IMG/VR virus record: IMGVR_UViG_3300043786_001515
Span: 1-21,810 of that record
Length of the DNA: 21,810 nt
Reading direction: 5' to 3' (one strand)
Source: a virus
This document shows, piece by piece, positions 1-6,701 of the stretch. Under the pieces are notes generated by a model. It made no database searches. It was not told the origin of the DNA and worked only from the letters and a program-made list of their open reading frames with translations. The translations under genes were made by a program, and so were the position numbers. How positions within the stretch are numbered: position 1 is the first letter of the stretch; every line of letters begins with the position of its first letter.

Positions 1-53
1 GCGAGAAGGGCAACAAACGCCGATGGATCGTGGAACTCGAACAGATCCCCTGA
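1..53 (+). CDS. C-terminal end of an upstream gene (partial)
   Basis: The third frame is open from the window edge to a TGA at 51-53 and ends in EKGNKRRWIVELEQIP. Only about 16 residues are visible, so no family can be assigned. In Mu-like gene order the position just before the protease/scaffold gene is usually held by the portal or the gpF-like minor head protein, so this may be the tail of one of those. That is inferred from gene order only. The next small ORF starts inside this end, in keeping with the coupled gene junctions in the rest of the window. Confidence 0.45.
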   Translation, partial: EKGNKRRWIVELEQIP

Positions 54-190
54 CCCTCAACGGCGAGCCGATCTCCTGGGAAGAGGCGCTCGCGCTCCCT
101 CCCCCCGACCGCTCCTTCGTCGTCGCCACCGACGCTGAGGGGAGCCGGTACCGGCCCTTCCGCTTCCTCACCCTCGCCGACGAGGACTGA
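23..190 (+). CDS. Small hypothetical protein before the protease gene
   Basis: An ATG at 23 opens a 55-residue frame ending at TGA 188-190, two bases before the next start. It overlaps the end of the upstream frame by 31 bases. The product is acidic and has no membrane segment or recognisable motif; PISWEEALALPPPDRSFVV is its most distinctive stretch. The frame is also open upstream to the window edge, so the true start could lie outside. A GAAGGG at 5-10 is a distant ribosome-binding candidate. I do not recognise a family. Its placement and tight spacing argue that it is a real small head-region gene, but function is unknown. Confidence 0.5.
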   Translation: MDRGTRTDPLTLNGEPISWEEALALPPPDRSFVVATDAEGSRYRPFRFLTLADED

Positions 191-192
191 CC

Positions 193-1206
193 ATGCTGCA
201 AGCCATTTTGACCCTGATCGCCTTTGCCGGGGGCGACGGTGGCCCTCGCGTGGCCCCCAAGGAACTTCGACTCTTCCCGATGGGGATCATCGACACGTCC
301 AAGGGCCCGTTCACCTTCGACCAGCAGGCCGCCGCCATGGTGATGGCGGCCTACCAGGACCAGGGCAACGACCTCTTCTTCGACTACGACCACCGGTCGC
401 TGTCGGAGATGGGTCCTCCCGACAGCGGCAAGGCCGCCGGGTGGTTTGGCCTGGAGCTGCGCCCCGATGGCCTCTGGGCGGTCAACGTGCGCTGGACCCC
501 GGCGGCCCAGGCGCAGATCGAGGCCGGGGAGTGGAGGTACTTCAGCCCTGCCTTCCTCGTCGACGAGAACCGCCGGATCTGCGCGCTGATCAACGTCGCG
601 CTGACCAACAACCCGGCCACCAAGAACATGACTCCGCTGGTCGCGGCCAGCGCGCGATGGGGCCGCGAAGCGCCCTCCGACAAGGACACCATGAACAAAG
701 CTCTTCTGGTGGCGCTCGGGCTCGCGGAGACCGCGACCGACGCCGAAGCCCTCTCCTTCGCCCAGGCCCTCAACGGCCTCTTCCGGGACCTCCTCGCCCT
801 CTCCGGCAAGACCACCTCCGCCGAGGCCCTCGCCATCGTCAAGGCCTGGCAGGAGAGCCACGCCAAGCTGGGCGAGGTCCAGGCCCAGCTCACGCAGCTC
901 CGGGCCGCCGAGGACAAGCGCGCCGTCGAGGAGGAAATCCGCCTCGGCAAGGAGGGCGCGAAGATCACCGGCGCCAACGAGGCCAAGGTGCGCGCCCTCG
1001 GCTCCGCCGCGGCGATCAAGGCGTTCCTGGAGACGGCGCTGCCGGTGCTCCCGGCCAACGCCCCGCCGGCCCCCACGGGCGGCGCCACCACGCCCCAGGG
1101 CAAGACCTGGGCGCAGCTCACCCGGGCGGAGAAGCACCGCCTCTACAACGACGACCGCCCCGCCTACGAGGCGCTCAAGCAGGAACACGAGCGCCTCGCG
1201 CGCTGA
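193..1206 (+). CDS. Mu gpI-like head maturation protease with C-terminal scaffold
   Basis: The 337-residue product looks like the Mu-like prophage I protein family, which combines a capsid-maturation protease with a C-terminal scaffold. The N-terminal half (about 25-150) has the family pattern: a D-Y-D-H motif in FFDYDHRS, then AAGWF, then a WTPAA...I.AGEWRYFSPAF block and a LTNNPAT block. Residues from about 167 onward are helical and charged, rich in Glu, Lys and Ala, as expected for a scaffold that fills the procapsid and is later degraded. GAGGA at 182-186 is well spaced for the ATG at 193. The major capsid gene follows 12 bases downstream, the usual order for this system. The assignment rests on recalled family patterns; the catalytic residues are not proven here. 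Confidence 0.85.
   Translation: MLQAILTLIAFAGGDGGPRVAPKELRLFPMGIIDTSKGPFTFDQQAAAMVMAAYQDQGNDLFFDYDHRSLSEMGPPDSGKAAGWFGLELRPDGLWAVNVRWTPAAQAQIEAGEWRYFSPAFLVDENRRICALINVALTNNPATKNMTPLVAASARWGREAPSDKDTMNKALLVALGLAETATDAEALSFAQALNGLFRDLLALSGKTTSAEALAIVKAWQESHAKLGEVQAQLTQLRAAEDKRAVEEEIRLGKEGAKITGANEAKVRALGSAAAIKAFLETALPVLPANAPPAPTGGATTPQGKTWAQLTRAEKHRLYNDDRPAYEALKQEHERLAR
691..1206 (+). CDS. Probable nested scaffold protein from an internal start
   Basis: Within the protease gene an in-frame ATG at 691 (codon 167) is preceded by AAGGA at 682-686, a good ribosome-binding sequence at short spacing. Translation from here would give a 171-residue protein beginning MNKALLVALGL, exactly the part left after removing the protease domain. 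In phage Mu the scaffold Z protein is made from an internal start in gene I, so the same arrangement is plausible here. Most of the product is predicted helix with many Glu, Lys, Arg and Ala. The start is inferred from sequence only. Confidence 0.55.
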   Translation: MNKALLVALGLAETATDAEALSFAQALNGLFRDLLALSGKTTSAEALAIVKAWQESHAKLGEVQAQLTQLRAAEDKRAVEEEIRLGKEGAKITGANEAKVRALGSAAAIKAFLETALPVLPANAPPAPTGGATTPQGKTWAQLTRAEKHRLYNDDRPAYEALKQEHERLAR

Positions 1207-1218
1207 GGAGAACCGACC

Positions 1219-2082
1219 ATGGCTTTCACGAAGAAGGGGGACGTGTTTGTCCCCGAGATGTTTGTCGAGGCGATCCAGGCCGGTTTTGCCGGTATGGAGA
1301 TGATGGACAAGAGCGGCGCCATCATCGTCAACACGTCGATGCCCTACGGCGGCTCCAACGTGGGCGAGTCCGTCAAGATCCCGTACTTCAGCAACATCGG
1401 GGAGCTGGAGGACATCGCCAACGACGGCGACGCCCTCACCCCCGTGGGCATCACCTCCTCCGAGGAGATCGCGACGGTCAACCACAGCGGCAAGGCCATC
1501 GAAGCCACCTGGTGGGCGCAGATGTCTGCGGTGAGCGACCCTTACGCCGAGGGGGCGCGGCAGATGCTCGAGGCCGTTCGCCGCCGGGCGATGAAGGCCG
1601 CGACCGACATCTGCAACACCGACGCGAACCTCCTGGAGCTCGACGTCTCCGCCTCCAACACCAAGCTCGACTACGACGTCATGATCGACGCGAAGCTCAA
1701 GTTCGGCGACGAGGACGGCGGCATCGCGGCGCTGATGGTCCACAGCAAGGTGAAGGCCGATCTGCGCAAGCTGAAGACCTCCACGGGGGTGCCGCTCTTC
1801 ATCGACGGCATCAACGGCGACGTGGACCGCTTCACCGGCGTCCCGGTCTACACCAGCGACCGGCTGCGGGTCTCGAGCGGCACCTACACCTCGCTGGTGC
1901 TCAAGCGCGGCTCCATCCTGATCTGGCTGAACGGCAGCCCGATCGTCCTGACCGACAAGGACATCCTCGCCAACACCGACGTCCAGGCGGTCCATATTTA
2001 CTGGGCGGCCCACGCCTACAAGAACATGCCCGGGTACACCAAGCCGGGCGTGTGCCGGATCCTCCACAAGGTGGGCTCCTGA
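1219..2082 (+). CDS. Major capsid protein
   Basis: The 287-residue protein follows the protease/scaffold gene and has the look of an HK97-fold phage coat protein. An N-terminal arm leads to a VKIPYFSNIGE segment and a DALTPVGITS segment, then a long helix (AEGARQMLEAVRRRAMKAA) and a C-terminal domain with FTGVPVYTSDRL and a region resembling coat-protein ends (IYWAAHAYKN). No long N-terminal delta domain is present, which fits a separately encoded scaffold upstream. GAGGAG at 1205-1210 is well placed for the ATG at 1219. It does not obviously resemble Mu gpT, so the head may combine a Mu-type protease with a different coat lineage. The next gene starts on the last base of the stop codon (TGATG). 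Confidence 0.8.
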   Translation: MAFTKKGDVFVPEMFVEAIQAGFAGMEMMDKSGAIIVNTSMPYGGSNVGESVKIPYFSNIGELEDIANDGDALTPVGITSSEEIATVNHSGKAIEATWWAQMSAVSDPYAEGARQMLEAVRRRAMKAATDICNTDANLLELDVSASNTKLDYDVMIDAKLKFGDEDGGIAALMVHSKVKADLRKLKTSTGVPLFIDGINGDVDRFTGVPVYTSDRLRVSSGTYTSLVLKRGSILIWLNGSPIVLTDKDILANTDVQAVHIYWAAHAYKNMPGYTKPGVCRILHKVGS

Positions 2083-2228
2083 TGCTCGGCGCGTTCCGTA
2101 GGGCGCGCGCTCGTCGCCGCGTCAAGAACGCGCCTGCTGCCCCCTCCTCGACGCCCCCGCCCGTCGCCCCCGCGCCTCCCCCGGCTCCGCCCGCACAGGG
2201 CGCCCAGGGGCCGTCTCGGCGCCGATGA
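2082..2228 (+). CDS. Small basic, proline/alanine-rich protein
   Basis: A 48-residue frame starts at ATG 2082, sharing one base with the capsid stop, and ends in a TGA that overlaps the next ATG (ATGA at 2225-2228). Residues 1-15 are strongly basic (MLGAFRRARARRRVK). Residues 18-40 are nearly all Pro, Ala, Ser and Thr, and the end is again basic (PSRRR). Coupling on both sides supports a real gene rather than chance. A flexible, cationic peptide next to the capsid gene could be a DNA- or capsid-binding accessory, but no family is recognised. It was easy to miss because the same frame is open much further upstream, antiparallel to no known gene, through the protease and capsid genes. Confidence 0.55.
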   Translation: MLGAFRRARARRRVKNAPAAPSSTPPPVAPAPPPAPPAQGAQGPSRRR

Positions 2229-2503
2229 GCGCGGTCTCCTCGCCGCGGCGCTACTACCTGCTCAAGCGCCTCGAAGCGGCCCGGTCGGATGACCGCCCCC
2301 TCGACGGCGTTTGGCGCAGCAAGCAGGAGAGCCAGCCCGGCACGGCGCTCCCCGCCGCCTTCCCCTTCCGGGCCCAGCTCGTCGCTGCCGGGTACAGCAC
2401 CGCCGAGGACCTCGACGGCGCCACTGCCGACGAGCTGGTCACCTACGTCTCCCTCCCGTCCCGCGACGCCGCGGCCGTCGTGGCCGCCGCCGCCAACCTC
2501 TGA
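2225..2503 (+). CDS. Small head-region protein with helix-hairpin-helix-like C-terminus
   Basis: The 92-residue product has a charged N-terminal part (YYLLKRLEAARSDDRP), a middle PFRAQLVAAGYSTAEDLDGA, and a C-terminal helical stretch ATADELVTYVSLPSRDAAAV. The pattern of a short turn after 'AGYSTAEDLDGAT' followed by two helices resembles small helix-hairpin-helix-type domains seen in many head-region phage proteins. This is pattern recognition only. Its ATG overlaps the previous stop and its stop overlaps the AAGGA of the next gene. The likely role is capsid or connector accessory; function is unproven. Confidence 0.6.
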   Translation: MSAVSSPRRYYLLKRLEAARSDDRPLDGVWRSKQESQPGTALPAAFPFRAQLVAAGYSTAEDLDGATADELVTYVSLPSRDAAAVVAAAANL

Positions 2504-2517
2504 AGGAACCCCTCCCC

Positions 2518-2874
2518 ATGGGCTACAACACGGCAAACGGCAGGTACGCGGACACGGTCCCCGTCACCCTGCACGAGAGCGCGGCGCGCATCGCCAGCGG
2601 CAACGGCTCGTCCGTCGAGCTGGGGGACCGCGGCGTGCTGCGACTTCTTCTCGACGTCACCGCGGCAAGCGGCACCCTGCCCTCGCTGTCGGTCGACGTG
2701 CAGACCTCCTACGACGGCACCACCTGGCGCACGGTCGGGGGCTTCACCGCCCTCGCCACCACCGGCAGCGAGCGCCTGTCGTTCGCGGGATGCGACCGCT
2801 TCGTGCGGGCGTCCTACGCAATCTCGGGGACCACCCCGAGCTTCACCTTCTCCGTCAGCGGCGAGGCCGTCTGA
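2518..2874 (+). CDS. Small beta-rich decoration-like protein
   Basis: The 118-residue protein starts at ATG 2518, with AAGGA at 2503-2507 as ribosome-binding site. It is rich in Ser, Thr, Gly and Val, with alternating hydrophobic residues and no long helices, as in an Ig-like or beta-sandwich fold. Its C-terminal half (VQTSYDGTTWRTV ... RASYAISGTTPSFTFSVSG) is clearly related to residues about 50-107 of the protein encoded at 3358-4074: 29 of 56 aligned residues are identical by my count. Position behind the capsid gene suggests a capsid surface or head-completion role. The paralogy is directly visible; the decoration role is an inference. Confidence 0.65.
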   Translation: MGYNTANGRYADTVPVTLHESAARIASGNGSSVELGDRGVLRLLLDVTAASGTLPSLSVDVQTSYDGTTWRTVGGFTALATTGSERLSFAGCDRFVRASYAISGTTPSFTFSVSGEAV

Positions 2875-2902
2875 CCTGACCTGATCCCAAAGGAATCACC
2901 AC

Positions 2903-3358
2903 ATGTCTCAGAGCCTCACCTCTCCTCATGGTCACGCGAAGGTACCCTCCGCGGAGGGCACCGGCATCGCCCTGCTCAAGCTCGCCGTCTCCTTCAACAC
3001 GGCCGACGCCGCGGTGCTCTTCACGGTGCCCGCCGGGCACCACCTCCGCGTCAGCCGTACCTGGTGGAACGTCCAGACGGCGTTCACCGGCGGCACGTCC
3101 AGCGCCATCGGCGCCAGCAGCAGCAACGCCGCCTACAACACGAAGGGCGACCTCCAGGGCGGCGCCTCCGGTGACCTGCTCGCCGCGCTGACCGCCGGCC
3201 AGCGCCCCGGCACCATCGGCGCCAAGTTCGGCTCCAACGGGGTCATCATCCTGGCCCCCGGCGACACGATCCGCTTCGACCGCATCGCCAGCGCCTTCAC
3301 CGCGGGCGCCGGCTACCTCATGGTCGAGGTCGTCGAGGTCGGGGACGCGCTCGTCTGA
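2903..3358 (+). CDS. Probable head decoration or head-fibre protein
   Basis: The 151-residue product starts at ATG 2903, nine bases after AAAGGA (2889-2894). It is predicted to be mostly beta: LLKLAVSFNTADAAVLFTVP and HHLRVSRTWWNVQTAF are alternating hydrophobic strands, and the end (LAPGDTIRFDRIASAF, YLMVEVVEVG) reads like the last strands of a jelly-roll or trimeric virion protein. No signal peptide or membrane segment is present. It sits between two genes that share a paralogous domain, within the head cluster. I infer a virion surface role but do not recognise the family. The stop codon overlaps the next ATG by one base. Confidence 0.55.
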   Translation: MSQSLTSPHGHAKVPSAEGTGIALLKLAVSFNTADAAVLFTVPAGHHLRVSRTWWNVQTAFTGGTSSAIGASSSNAAYNTKGDLQGGASGDLLAALTAGQRPGTIGAKFGSNGVIILAPGDTIRFDRIASAFTAGAGYLMVEVVEVGDALV

Positions 3359-4074
3359 TGGCCACCGCGCTCACCCTGCTGGCCAGCGCTGCGCGCACCA
3401 CCAGCGGGGTGGGCGCTTCTGTCGACCTGGGGGCCGCGACCAGCGCCCAGCTCGACCTGACCCTGACCGCGGCGAGTGCGTCGCCCACCACGCTCGTCGT
3501 GGCGGTGCAGACCAGCGCCGACGGTACGCTGTGGGAAACGCTGGCCACGCTGCTCCCCGGGTCGACCCCGGGGCGTAGCCCGGTCCGCGTGGCTGGGGCG
3601 CTGCGCTACCTGCGCGCGTCCTACACGATCTCGGGCGCCACCCCGAGCTTCACCTTCAGCGTCGCAGGCACCGCCCTGGTGGTCTACGCGACGCCCGACG
3701 ACTTCGACGCCCTGGCGCCCTCTGCAGCGGCCAGCGAGGACTTCTCCGTCGAGGACAAGTCCAAGGCCCTGGAGAGCGCCACGAGCGAAGCCGACGGCTA
3801 CCTCAACGCCCGGTACACGCTGCCGCTCACCGCCTGGGGGCACGACCTCCGGCAGTGCGTCGTCAGCATCGCCGCCTATCGGCTCCTGGTGCGCCGCGGC
3901 TGGTCGCCGGTGGCCCCCGAAGACGACACCGTCCGCACCGGCTACACCGACGCCCTGGCCTGGCTCGCCAAGGTCAAGGACGAGAGAATCTCCCCTCCGG
4001 ACATCGTCGACAGTACCCCCGAGGTCTACGACGCCGGGGCGTTCGTCGTGTCGAAACCCAAGCGAGGCTGGTGA
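3358..4074 (+). CDS. Fusion of a decoration-like domain to a DUF1320/gp36-like head-tail connector
   Basis: This 238-residue protein has two parts. Residues 1-107 are a beta-rich domain related to the separate 118-residue protein at 2518-2874, including near-identical RASYxISGxTPSFTFSV. Residues 109-238 match the DUF1320 (Mu gp36-like) pattern: YATPDDFDAL, then a helix ESATSEADGYLNARYTLPL, then QCVVSIAAYRLLVRRG and a YTDALAWLAKVKDERI helix. Members of that family normally begin at the YAT-x-x-D stretch, so here their start methionine is replaced by the fused domain. Family knowledge places gp36-like proteins at the head-tail junction. The frame is continuous, with no stop between domains. It overlaps its neighbours by one base at each end. 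Confidence 0.8.
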   Translation: MATALTLLASAARTTSGVGASVDLGAATSAQLDLTLTAASASPTTLVVAVQTSADGTLWETLATLLPGSTPGRSPVRVAGALRYLRASYTISGATPSFTFSVAGTALVVYATPDDFDALAPSAAASEDFSVEDKSKALESATSEADGYLNARYTLPLTAWGHDLRQCVVSIAAYRLLVRRGWSPVAPEDDTVRTGYTDALAWLAKVKDERISPPDIVDSTPEVYDAGAFVVSKPKRGW

Positions 4075-4559
4075 TGGGCGTCCTCAAGGGCAACCTCGCC
4101 TCGCTGCAGAAGCACCTCAAGGCGGTCCAGGCCCTGGGCAAAACAGGCCTCAAACGGGTCTCTCGAGCCGTCGCCGAAGAGGCCAAGACCCTGGTGGACG
4201 ACGGCTTCGCCCAGGGCGTCTCCCCCTCCGGCCAGCGCTGGAAGGCGCTCAAGGTCCGCGCCGGGCAACCGCTCCGGGACACCCGCCGGCTCCAGTCCTC
4301 GCTGGCCCCCGTCGACACCGGGAACGGGTTCCGGATCAGCACCAACCTGCATTACGCCAGGGTGCACCAGTTCGGCGCCACCATCCGCGCCAAGGGCGCC
4401 AAGGCACTCTACAGCCGCAAGGCCAAGAAGTTCTTCGGCAAGGTCGTCAAGATCCCCGCGCGCCCCTTCCTCCCTCGCGAGGGCAAGCTCCCGGCCCGCT
4501 GGGCCCAGGGGCTCGACGCCGCCGCTCGTGACGTCCTCGCTCTGATCTTGAAATCATGA
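4074..4559 (+). CDS. Phage virion morphogenesis protein (Mu gpG / P2 gpS-like)
   Basis: The 161-residue product fits the virion morphogenesis family that completes the tail and helps join it to the head. Visible hallmarks are SPSGQRWKALK, LRDTRRLQSSLAP, a strand with ISTNLHYARVHQFGA and the C-terminal IPARPFLPRE, in the family's usual order. Length is typical. The ATG at 4074 shares one base with the previous stop; a longer in-frame reading from 3855 would run inside the connector gene and is not supported. The next gene starts in an ATGA overlap. Confidence 0.88.
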   Translation: MGVLKGNLASLQKHLKAVQALGKTGLKRVSRAVAEEAKTLVDDGFAQGVSPSGQRWKALKVRAGQPLRDTRRLQSSLAPVDTGNGFRISTNLHYARVHQFGATIRAKGAKALYSRKAKKFFGKVVKIPARPFLPREGKLPARWAQGLDAAARDVLALILKS

Positions 4560-5065
4560 CCTCCAAGCTGGAAAGCCTGTGCGCCGAGCTGCAAGCGCAC
4601 ATGGAGACCAAGGGCGTCGTCTCGGGGACCGCCTTCGGCTTCGGCGCCAAGGAGCTGGACCGCGCCAGCAAGCCCCCGCGCGTCGTCTGGCGCCTGGTGC
4701 GCGGCGAGTGCGAGGGCACCCCGAGGCCCGGCCAGAACCCCCGGCCCCTGTTCAACCGTCGGTTGGAGCTCGAAGCCCACCTCTGGGGCACCGACTACGA
4801 GCAGACGGAGCAGCTCCTCGAGGACGTGAGCCGCGCCATGCACGGCGCCGCCGCCGGGAGCTACGCCCCGCTGCGCGAGGAGTGGCCCGCCGAGGACGAC
4901 GACGGGCGAGCCCACCAGTTCAAGGGCAATTACTGCGTGTTCACGCTGGAGGTGCTGGTGCCGGTGACGACCACCACGCAGACCACCGCGCGCGTCACCA
5001 CCGTCCAGCCCGATACGAGCACCAGCAGCCCCACCGACGGCAACCTCGACGTAGGAGAGACATGA
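4556..5065 (+). CDS. Probable tail terminator / neck protein
   Basis: The 169-residue product has the size and order expected for a tail terminator: it follows the morphogenesis gene and comes just before sheath and tube. It has a helix at the start (LESLCAELQAHMETKG), a central RRLELEAHLWGTDYEQTEQL strand-helix unit and a last strand (YCVFTLEVLVPV). That alpha/beta layout is shared by terminator proteins such as lambda gpU-like and Mu gp37-like ones. Residues about 139-169 are an added low-complexity tail rich in Thr and Ser. The assignment depends mainly on position and predicted fold, so confidence is moderate. Confidence 0.55.
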   Translation: MTSKLESLCAELQAHMETKGVVSGTAFGFGAKELDRASKPPRVVWRLVRGECEGTPRPGQNPRPLFNRRLELEAHLWGTDYEQTEQLLEDVSRAMHGAAAGSYAPLREEWPAEDDDGRAHQFKGNYCVFTLEVLVPVTTTTQTTARVTTVQPDTSTSSPTDGNLDVGET

Positions 5066-5280
5066 GCGACCGCGACCCCACGACACGCTCTGTCCTGGCC
5101 TGGGCCAAGGACAAGGGCGTCGATGAATTTTTCCTCGCTGGTGCCGCCGTCCTGGCGGGCTGGCCGCGAGGCAACGTCTACGACGAGCGAGCCCCTCTCC
5201 TCGTCACCGAAGCGGATTTTGACAAAGCCGTCGCGGCCTTCCGCGGCCTGGAGATGAAGTTATGCCCCTCCCCGGTGTGA
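5062..5280 (+). CDS. Small unknown protein before the tail sheath
   Basis: A 72-residue frame starts at ATG 5062, with AGGAGA just upstream and an ATGA overlap with the previous stop. The product reads DRDPTTRSVLAWAKDKGVD, then an AGAAVLAGWPRGNVYDE segment and a C-terminal helix (TEADFDKAVAAFRGLEM). It has no membrane segment. The sheath gene starts inside its last 19 bases, so translation of the two is probably linked. Small genes are common at this position in Mu-like phages, but I do not recognise the family and assign no function. Confidence 0.6.
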   Translation: MSDRDPTTRSVLAWAKDKGVDEFFLAGAAVLAGWPRGNVYDERAPLLVTEADFDKAVAAFRGLEMKLCPSPV

Positions 5281-6692
5281 ATGTTGTGCTCCAGGATTTC
5301 GCCCTGGGGCTGGTCGAGCCTGCGGACCACGCGCAGGCCATCGTCGGCACCGCGGCCAGCGGGACCAACAACGCCGTGGTCGCGATCAGCGACCTCAAGA
5401 CCCTCAAGGACACGTTCGGCTCGGGCCCGCTCGTCGAGGCCGCGGCGCATGCGCTGCTGGTCGCCGGCGGCCCCGTCTACTGCGTCAAGGTGGCCGCCAC
5501 CACGGCGGGCTCCAACAGCTCGGTGACCCTGACCGGCACCGGCGTGGACCCGGGCGCCACCGTCTCCGGCACCCCGCTCGACGACTACACCGTCCGGGTG
5601 AAGATCGTGCTCGGCGGCACTCGCGGCACCGCGACCTTCCAGATCTCCTTCGACGGCGGCGACACCTACTCGGAGGTGTACGTCACCGCCGCCAGCGTCA
5701 CGACCTGGGCCACGGAAACGGGCCTCACCATCGCGTTCGCCGTGGGCACCTACGTCGCCGGCGACATCTACGCCTTCACCTCGACCGGGCCCAAATTCGG
5801 CAGTTCCGACCTGGCGACCGCCCTCGATAACCTCAACGCTTCGGCCTACTCGTTCGAGTGGGTCCACATCGCCGGCACGGTCACCGGCGCCGACGATGCG
5901 GCCAAGGTCACGGCGTTCGCCGCCCTGGCTGCTGCCGTCGAGACCAAGCTGACCACCTGGACGACGGCGTTTCGGTACGCCTTCGCGATCCTGCAGGTGC
6001 CCACGGTCGCCGACTCGGCGCTCAACGTCTCCGGGGTCACCGGCTTCGCCAGCACCCGGCAGATGTGGGTTGCGGGCGATGTGGAGCTGGTCTCGGCCAT
6101 CAACGCCCGCCAGATCCGCCGCAACGCCTCCCTGAACGTCGCCGCCCGGCTCGGCGCCATCGATCTGCAGCGGTCCCCGGCCTGCCCCGCCGACGGCACC
6201 CTGCCGGGGATCGTGTCCCTGGTCCGGGACGAGCGGATCACCGAAGCCCTCGACGCGCTCCGCATCACGACGCTCCGGACCTTCGATAGCGCGTTCGCCG
6301 GTCACTACGTCACCAACGGCCGGATGATGGCGCCGGCGGGCAGCGACTACGCCTTCGTCCAGAACCGCAGGGTGATGGATCGGGCCGCCACCGTCGCCCG
6401 CCAGGCGATGATCCCCTACGTCAACGCCGATTTTCGCGTCGATGCGGTGACCGGCTTCATCGACGAGCGGGAGGCCGTGGCCATCGAGTCGCGCATCACC
6501 CGCGCCCTGGAGGGCGACCTCGTCGCCACCGGGCGCGCGACCCGGGTGCAGGTCCAGGTGAAGCGCGACGACAACCTGATCAGCACGCAGACCCTGAACG
6601 TCCGGATCCGCGTCATTCCCAAATCTTATGCCCGGTTCATCACCCTGGACCTCGGCTTCGAGAACCCCGCCCTCGCGGCGGCGGCGACCTGA
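5262..6692 (+). CDS. Contractile tail sheath protein
   Basis: The 476-residue protein has the features of a contractile sheath subunit, closest in my judgement to the DUF2586 sheath-like group. The N-terminus MPLPGVNVVLQDFALG is a typical sheath start. Residues about 84-178 form a beta-rich domain (FQISFDGGDTYSEVYV, TYVAGDIYAFTSTGP) that sits between parts of the core. The C-terminal core includes RRVMDRAATVARQAMIPYVN, a helix ending in LEGDL, VRIRVIPKSYARFITLDLGF and a final FENPAL. These C-terminal strands are the ones that interlock between sheath rings in known structures. GGAG about nine bases upstream supports the ATG at 5262. It is followed directly by the tail-tube gene, the standard order. 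Confidence 0.85.
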   Translation: MPLPGVNVVLQDFALGLVEPADHAQAIVGTAASGTNNAVVAISDLKTLKDTFGSGPLVEAAAHALLVAGGPVYCVKVAATTAGSNSSVTLTGTGVDPGATVSGTPLDDYTVRVKIVLGGTRGTATFQISFDGGDTYSEVYVTAASVTTWATETGLTIAFAVGTYVAGDIYAFTSTGPKFGSSDLATALDNLNASAYSFEWVHIAGTVTGADDAAKVTAFAALAAAVETKLTTWTTAFRYAFAILQVPTVADSALNVSGVTGFASTRQMWVAGDVELVSAINARQIRRNASLNVAARLGAIDLQRSPACPADGTLPGIVSLVRDERITEALDALRITTLRTFDSAFAGHYVTNGRMMAPAGSDYAFVQNRRVMDRAATVARQAMIPYVNADFRVDAVTGFIDEREAVAIESRITRALEGDLVATGRATRVQVQVKRDDNLISTQTLNVRIRVIPKSYARFITLDLGFENPALAAAAT

Positions 6693-6701
6693 GAGGGCAC
6701 C

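Noticed and set aside
441-2081. A long plus-strand frame through the protease and capsid genes
   Set aside because: The translation is Arg/Pro/Gly-rich low complexity overlapping two solid genes. Only its last 48 codons, from 2082, have the spacing of a real gene.
3855-4073. A longer N-terminus for the morphogenesis protein
   Set aside because: The upstream part would lie inside the connector's coding sequence and is Arg/Pro-rich. The ATG at 4074 has the typical overlap and family start.
3476-4531. A 351-residue plus-strand frame across the connector and morphogenesis genes
   Set aside because: Its Pro/Arg/Ser-rich composition is that of a shadow frame, and both overlapped genes match known families.
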